Made by a program: the position numbers and the translations under genes
Notes under the pieces: model-generated
Seen by the model: only the letters and a program-made list of their open reading frames with translations
Databases searched by the model: none
Told to the model about the DNA's origin: nothing
Assembly (NCBI GenBank): GCA_029007015.1
Contig: JAQXHB010000078.1
Span: 1 to 13,617, forward strand
DNA length: 13,617 nt
Direction: 5' to 3'
Source of the DNA: Bacillota bacterium
GTDB lineage: Bacteria; Bacillota; Clostridia; Oscillospirales; Acutalibacteraceae
Shown: positions 12,067 through 13,617 of the stretch, piece by piece
Position numbering within the stretch: the first letter of the stretch is position 1
Layout of the letters: each line of letters begins with the position of its first letter

Positions 12067-13617
12067 TTATTGTGCATTAGCGCTTGCAGCACTACTGTAT
12101 ACAGTATGCAATTTGCCGCTTGCATCGACATATGTCACATACGATACAGCATAGATGGCATTGCCGGATGTAGTTTTAACATTCAGCATGTACTGGCCGT
12201 TAGCAGAGGTGTTAGAGGCGGCAACCTTGATAACGGTTGAGCCGTTAACAGCGCTCATGTAATCGGTAGTGCCAAACGCAGCCTTGGCAAGGATGAAGCC
12301 GGACTCAACCAGACTGTAATCGTCAGGAACAGAGCGCTCCATCAGGAATGTAACCTTTGCAGTGGAGCCGTAAACATTGACAATGCTGGTAACAGGTGCA
12401 GCCGAAGCTGTATCCGCAACAGCAACGAGGTTGATATCGGTGCCGTTAGCAAGGCCGGCGTAGAAGGAGTAGGTGCTGCTGTAACTTACGACAACGCCGT
12501 TCTTTGTCCAGTAGCCAAAGTTCTCAACAGTTGCAGTAACGGTTACCAGTTCATTGTAATTTGCGTTGGCCTTATCGGCAGTACCGCCGGTAACACTGAT
12601 GTTGTAGGTGGTGGGTGTCTCGACAACATCGTAAACCGGAACGAAAATTACATTACCGGTGACAGTGTACTCAGCGCCGGCTGCGTAAGCAGTAGTGTCC
12701 TCGGAGTCCTTAACCTGCCAACCCTGGAAGGTATAACCGGTGACATCAACAGCAGCGGGCAGAGTGTATTTGCCGCCAGCGGCGACGGAAGCCGGAGTGC
12801 CAACAACCTTACCGAAACGGTTGAGAACGGTCACGGTATATTTGCCGCTATTCTTAACAAATACTGCGGTGTAGTTGTTGGTGGTGTTAGCACGAACGGT
12901 CAGTGTGGGGTCGGTAGAAACGACGGTGTTGTTAACGCCATTGACCCAGCCCTGGAAGGTGTAGCCGTAAGCGGCCTCGGCAGTCAGTGTTACCTGAGTA
13001 CCGGCGGCAACATCGCGGTCAATCCAGTTCTTGCCATTGCACTTAACAAAGCCCTGTCCGTCCTTAGTAACAACAAAGTTGTTACTATCCGGAACTTCGG
13101 TCTTGTATGTGAGTTGATTGATCTTAAACTCGAATCCTCCGGAATAACCGGGAGATGACAAAGCAGTGAATTTTGCCGCCGAGAAATCAATAGTGCTTAC
13201 ATCAACAGCAGTATCGCCGCCAAAAACAACCGTTGTCTCATTGTTGTAAGTAACGCTGAGGGTCAGTCTACCGTCAGCAACTGTCATTGAGTAATTCTTA
13301 ACTTTGTTGGAATTAGGAACGGACGCATTTCTTGTGATAACAGTAGAACCATTGTAAACGGTTATTGTAGATGTTGTACCACTGTCATTGTTTCTCTGGG
13401 ATTTAATTGTCAAATCACCGATACTGAGCTGGGTTAAAAATATATATTCATTGTAAGATGCAGCGTTACCAGTACCAACACCCATATCCCAGTTAAATGT
13501 AAAACCACTGCTCAGGTCGAATGTTTTATTACCCTCTACCTTGTACGTGGCCCAGTTATCCCATGAGTTCGACGCAGAAAAGGTCTTATCATCAGCGGAG
13601 AATGACGGTGTAACAGA
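12067..13617 (-). CDS. Large secreted repeat protein, C-terminal part (starts beyond window)
   Basis: The frame is open to the window edge: 516 codons are visible, and an internal ATG at 13485 is not a likely start since the same reading continues upstream (SVTPSFSADDKTFSAS). Residues 1-175 of the visible part look like a beta-sandwich, lectin-like domain. Two repeats with GYTFQGW (about 218-224 and 294-300) match the Listeria-Bacteroides/InlB B-repeat type and a third, weaker one contains FGYWTKNG. The final 110 residues form another beta domain containing LVESGFILAK and YVTYVDASGKLHTVYSS, a C-terminal module that I recall from clostridial surface proteins. The protein ends SSAASANAQ without LPXTG, dockerin or membrane anchor. 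Its base composition is more AT-rich and codon use more even than in the neighbouring genes. A secreted adhesin or binding role is inferred. Confidence 0.85.
   Translation of the reverse strand, partial: SVTPSFSADDKTFSASNSWDNWATYKVEGNKTFDLSSGFTFNWDMGVGTGNAASYNEYIFLTQLSIGDLTIKSQRNNDSGTTSTITVYNGSTVITRNASVPNSNKVKNYSMTVADGRLTLSVTYNNETTVVFGGDTAVDVSTIDFSAAKFTALSSPGYSGGFEFKINQLTYKTEVPDSNNFVVTKDGQGFVKCNGKNWIDRDVAAGTQVTLTAEAAYGYTFQGWVNGVNNTVVSTDPTLTVRANTTNNYTAVFVKNSGKYTVTVLNRFGKVVGTPASVAAGGKYTLPAAVDVTGYTFQGWQVKDSEDTTAYAAGAEYTVTGNVIFVPVYDVVETPTTYNISVTGGTADKANANYNELVTVTATVENFGYWTKNGVVVSYSSTYSFYAGLANGTDINLVAVADTASAAPVTSIVNVYGSTAKVTFLMERSVPDDYSLVESGFILAKAAFGTTDYMSAVNGSTVIKVAASNTSANGQYMLNVKTTSGNAIYAVSYVTYVDASGKLHTVYSSAASANAQ

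Noticed and set aside
12067..13485. Complete 472-residue gene starting at ATG 13485
   Set aside because: No ribosome binding site precedes this ATG, and the same frame continues as coherent protein to the window edge, so it is an internal Met.
1..13617. CRISPR array, insertion sequence, phage or tRNA gene
   Set aside because: No spaced direct repeats, transposase or integrase motifs, terminal inverted repeats or tRNA-like cloverleaf were seen.

Overview
The window looks like the chromosome of a Gram-positive anaerobe of the class Clostridia, probably near the Oscillospiraceae/Ruminococcaceae. The reasons are strong GGAGG-type ribosome binding sites, consensus SigA-type promoters with 17-bp spacers, an S-box (SAM-I) riboswitch in front of metK, an FMN riboswitch in front of an ECF riboflavin transporter component, small clostridial proteins of unknown function, and GC-rich codon use in AT-rich intergenic settings. 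The taxonomic placement is inference. No tRNA, rRNA, insertion sequence, CRISPR array or phage gene was seen.

Layout. Positions 1-7871 are a block of minus-strand genes. In transcription order they are: a 249-residue protein of unknown function; a 680-residue zinc-ribbon membrane protein; nadE (NAD synthetase); a 97-residue unknown; FMN riboswitch plus ribU-like gene; SAM-I riboswitch plus metK; a small unknown protein; a DMT-family transporter; and an MFS transporter cut by the window edge. Several promoters sit on or next to the stop codon of the preceding gene, so closely packed genes have separate transcription starts. A 179-bp AT-rich divergent region (7872-8050) separates this block from a plus-strand pair: rsmA (16S rRNA dimethyltransferase) and a membrane-anchored protein of unknown function. 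These converge, across a bidirectional terminator, on a minus-strand polysaccharide deacetylase.

The accessory end (10600-13617) is the most unusual part. A plus-strand promoter drives two translationally coupled genes: an HPr-kinase-like P-loop protein and a small S24/S26-type peptidase with a Ser-His arrangement and no membrane segment. Facing them across two back-to-back terminators is a minus-strand operon: a large secreted repeat protein (entering from beyond the window edge) and, 20 nt after its stop, a 40-residue peptide gene. The peptide has a basic Tyr/Pro-containing N-terminus, a Gly/Ala/Ser-rich middle with a GG, and an acidic aromatic C-terminus. HPr-kinase-like proteins and small peptidases occur in peptide-modification clusters in other bacteria, so the kinase, peptidase and peptide may form an undescribed peptide maturation system. 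That link is an inference from family knowledge and proximity.

Metabolically, the core genes cover cofactor supply: riboflavin uptake under FMN control, S-adenosylmethionine synthesis under SAM control, and NAD synthesis. RsmA is a consumer of SAM.
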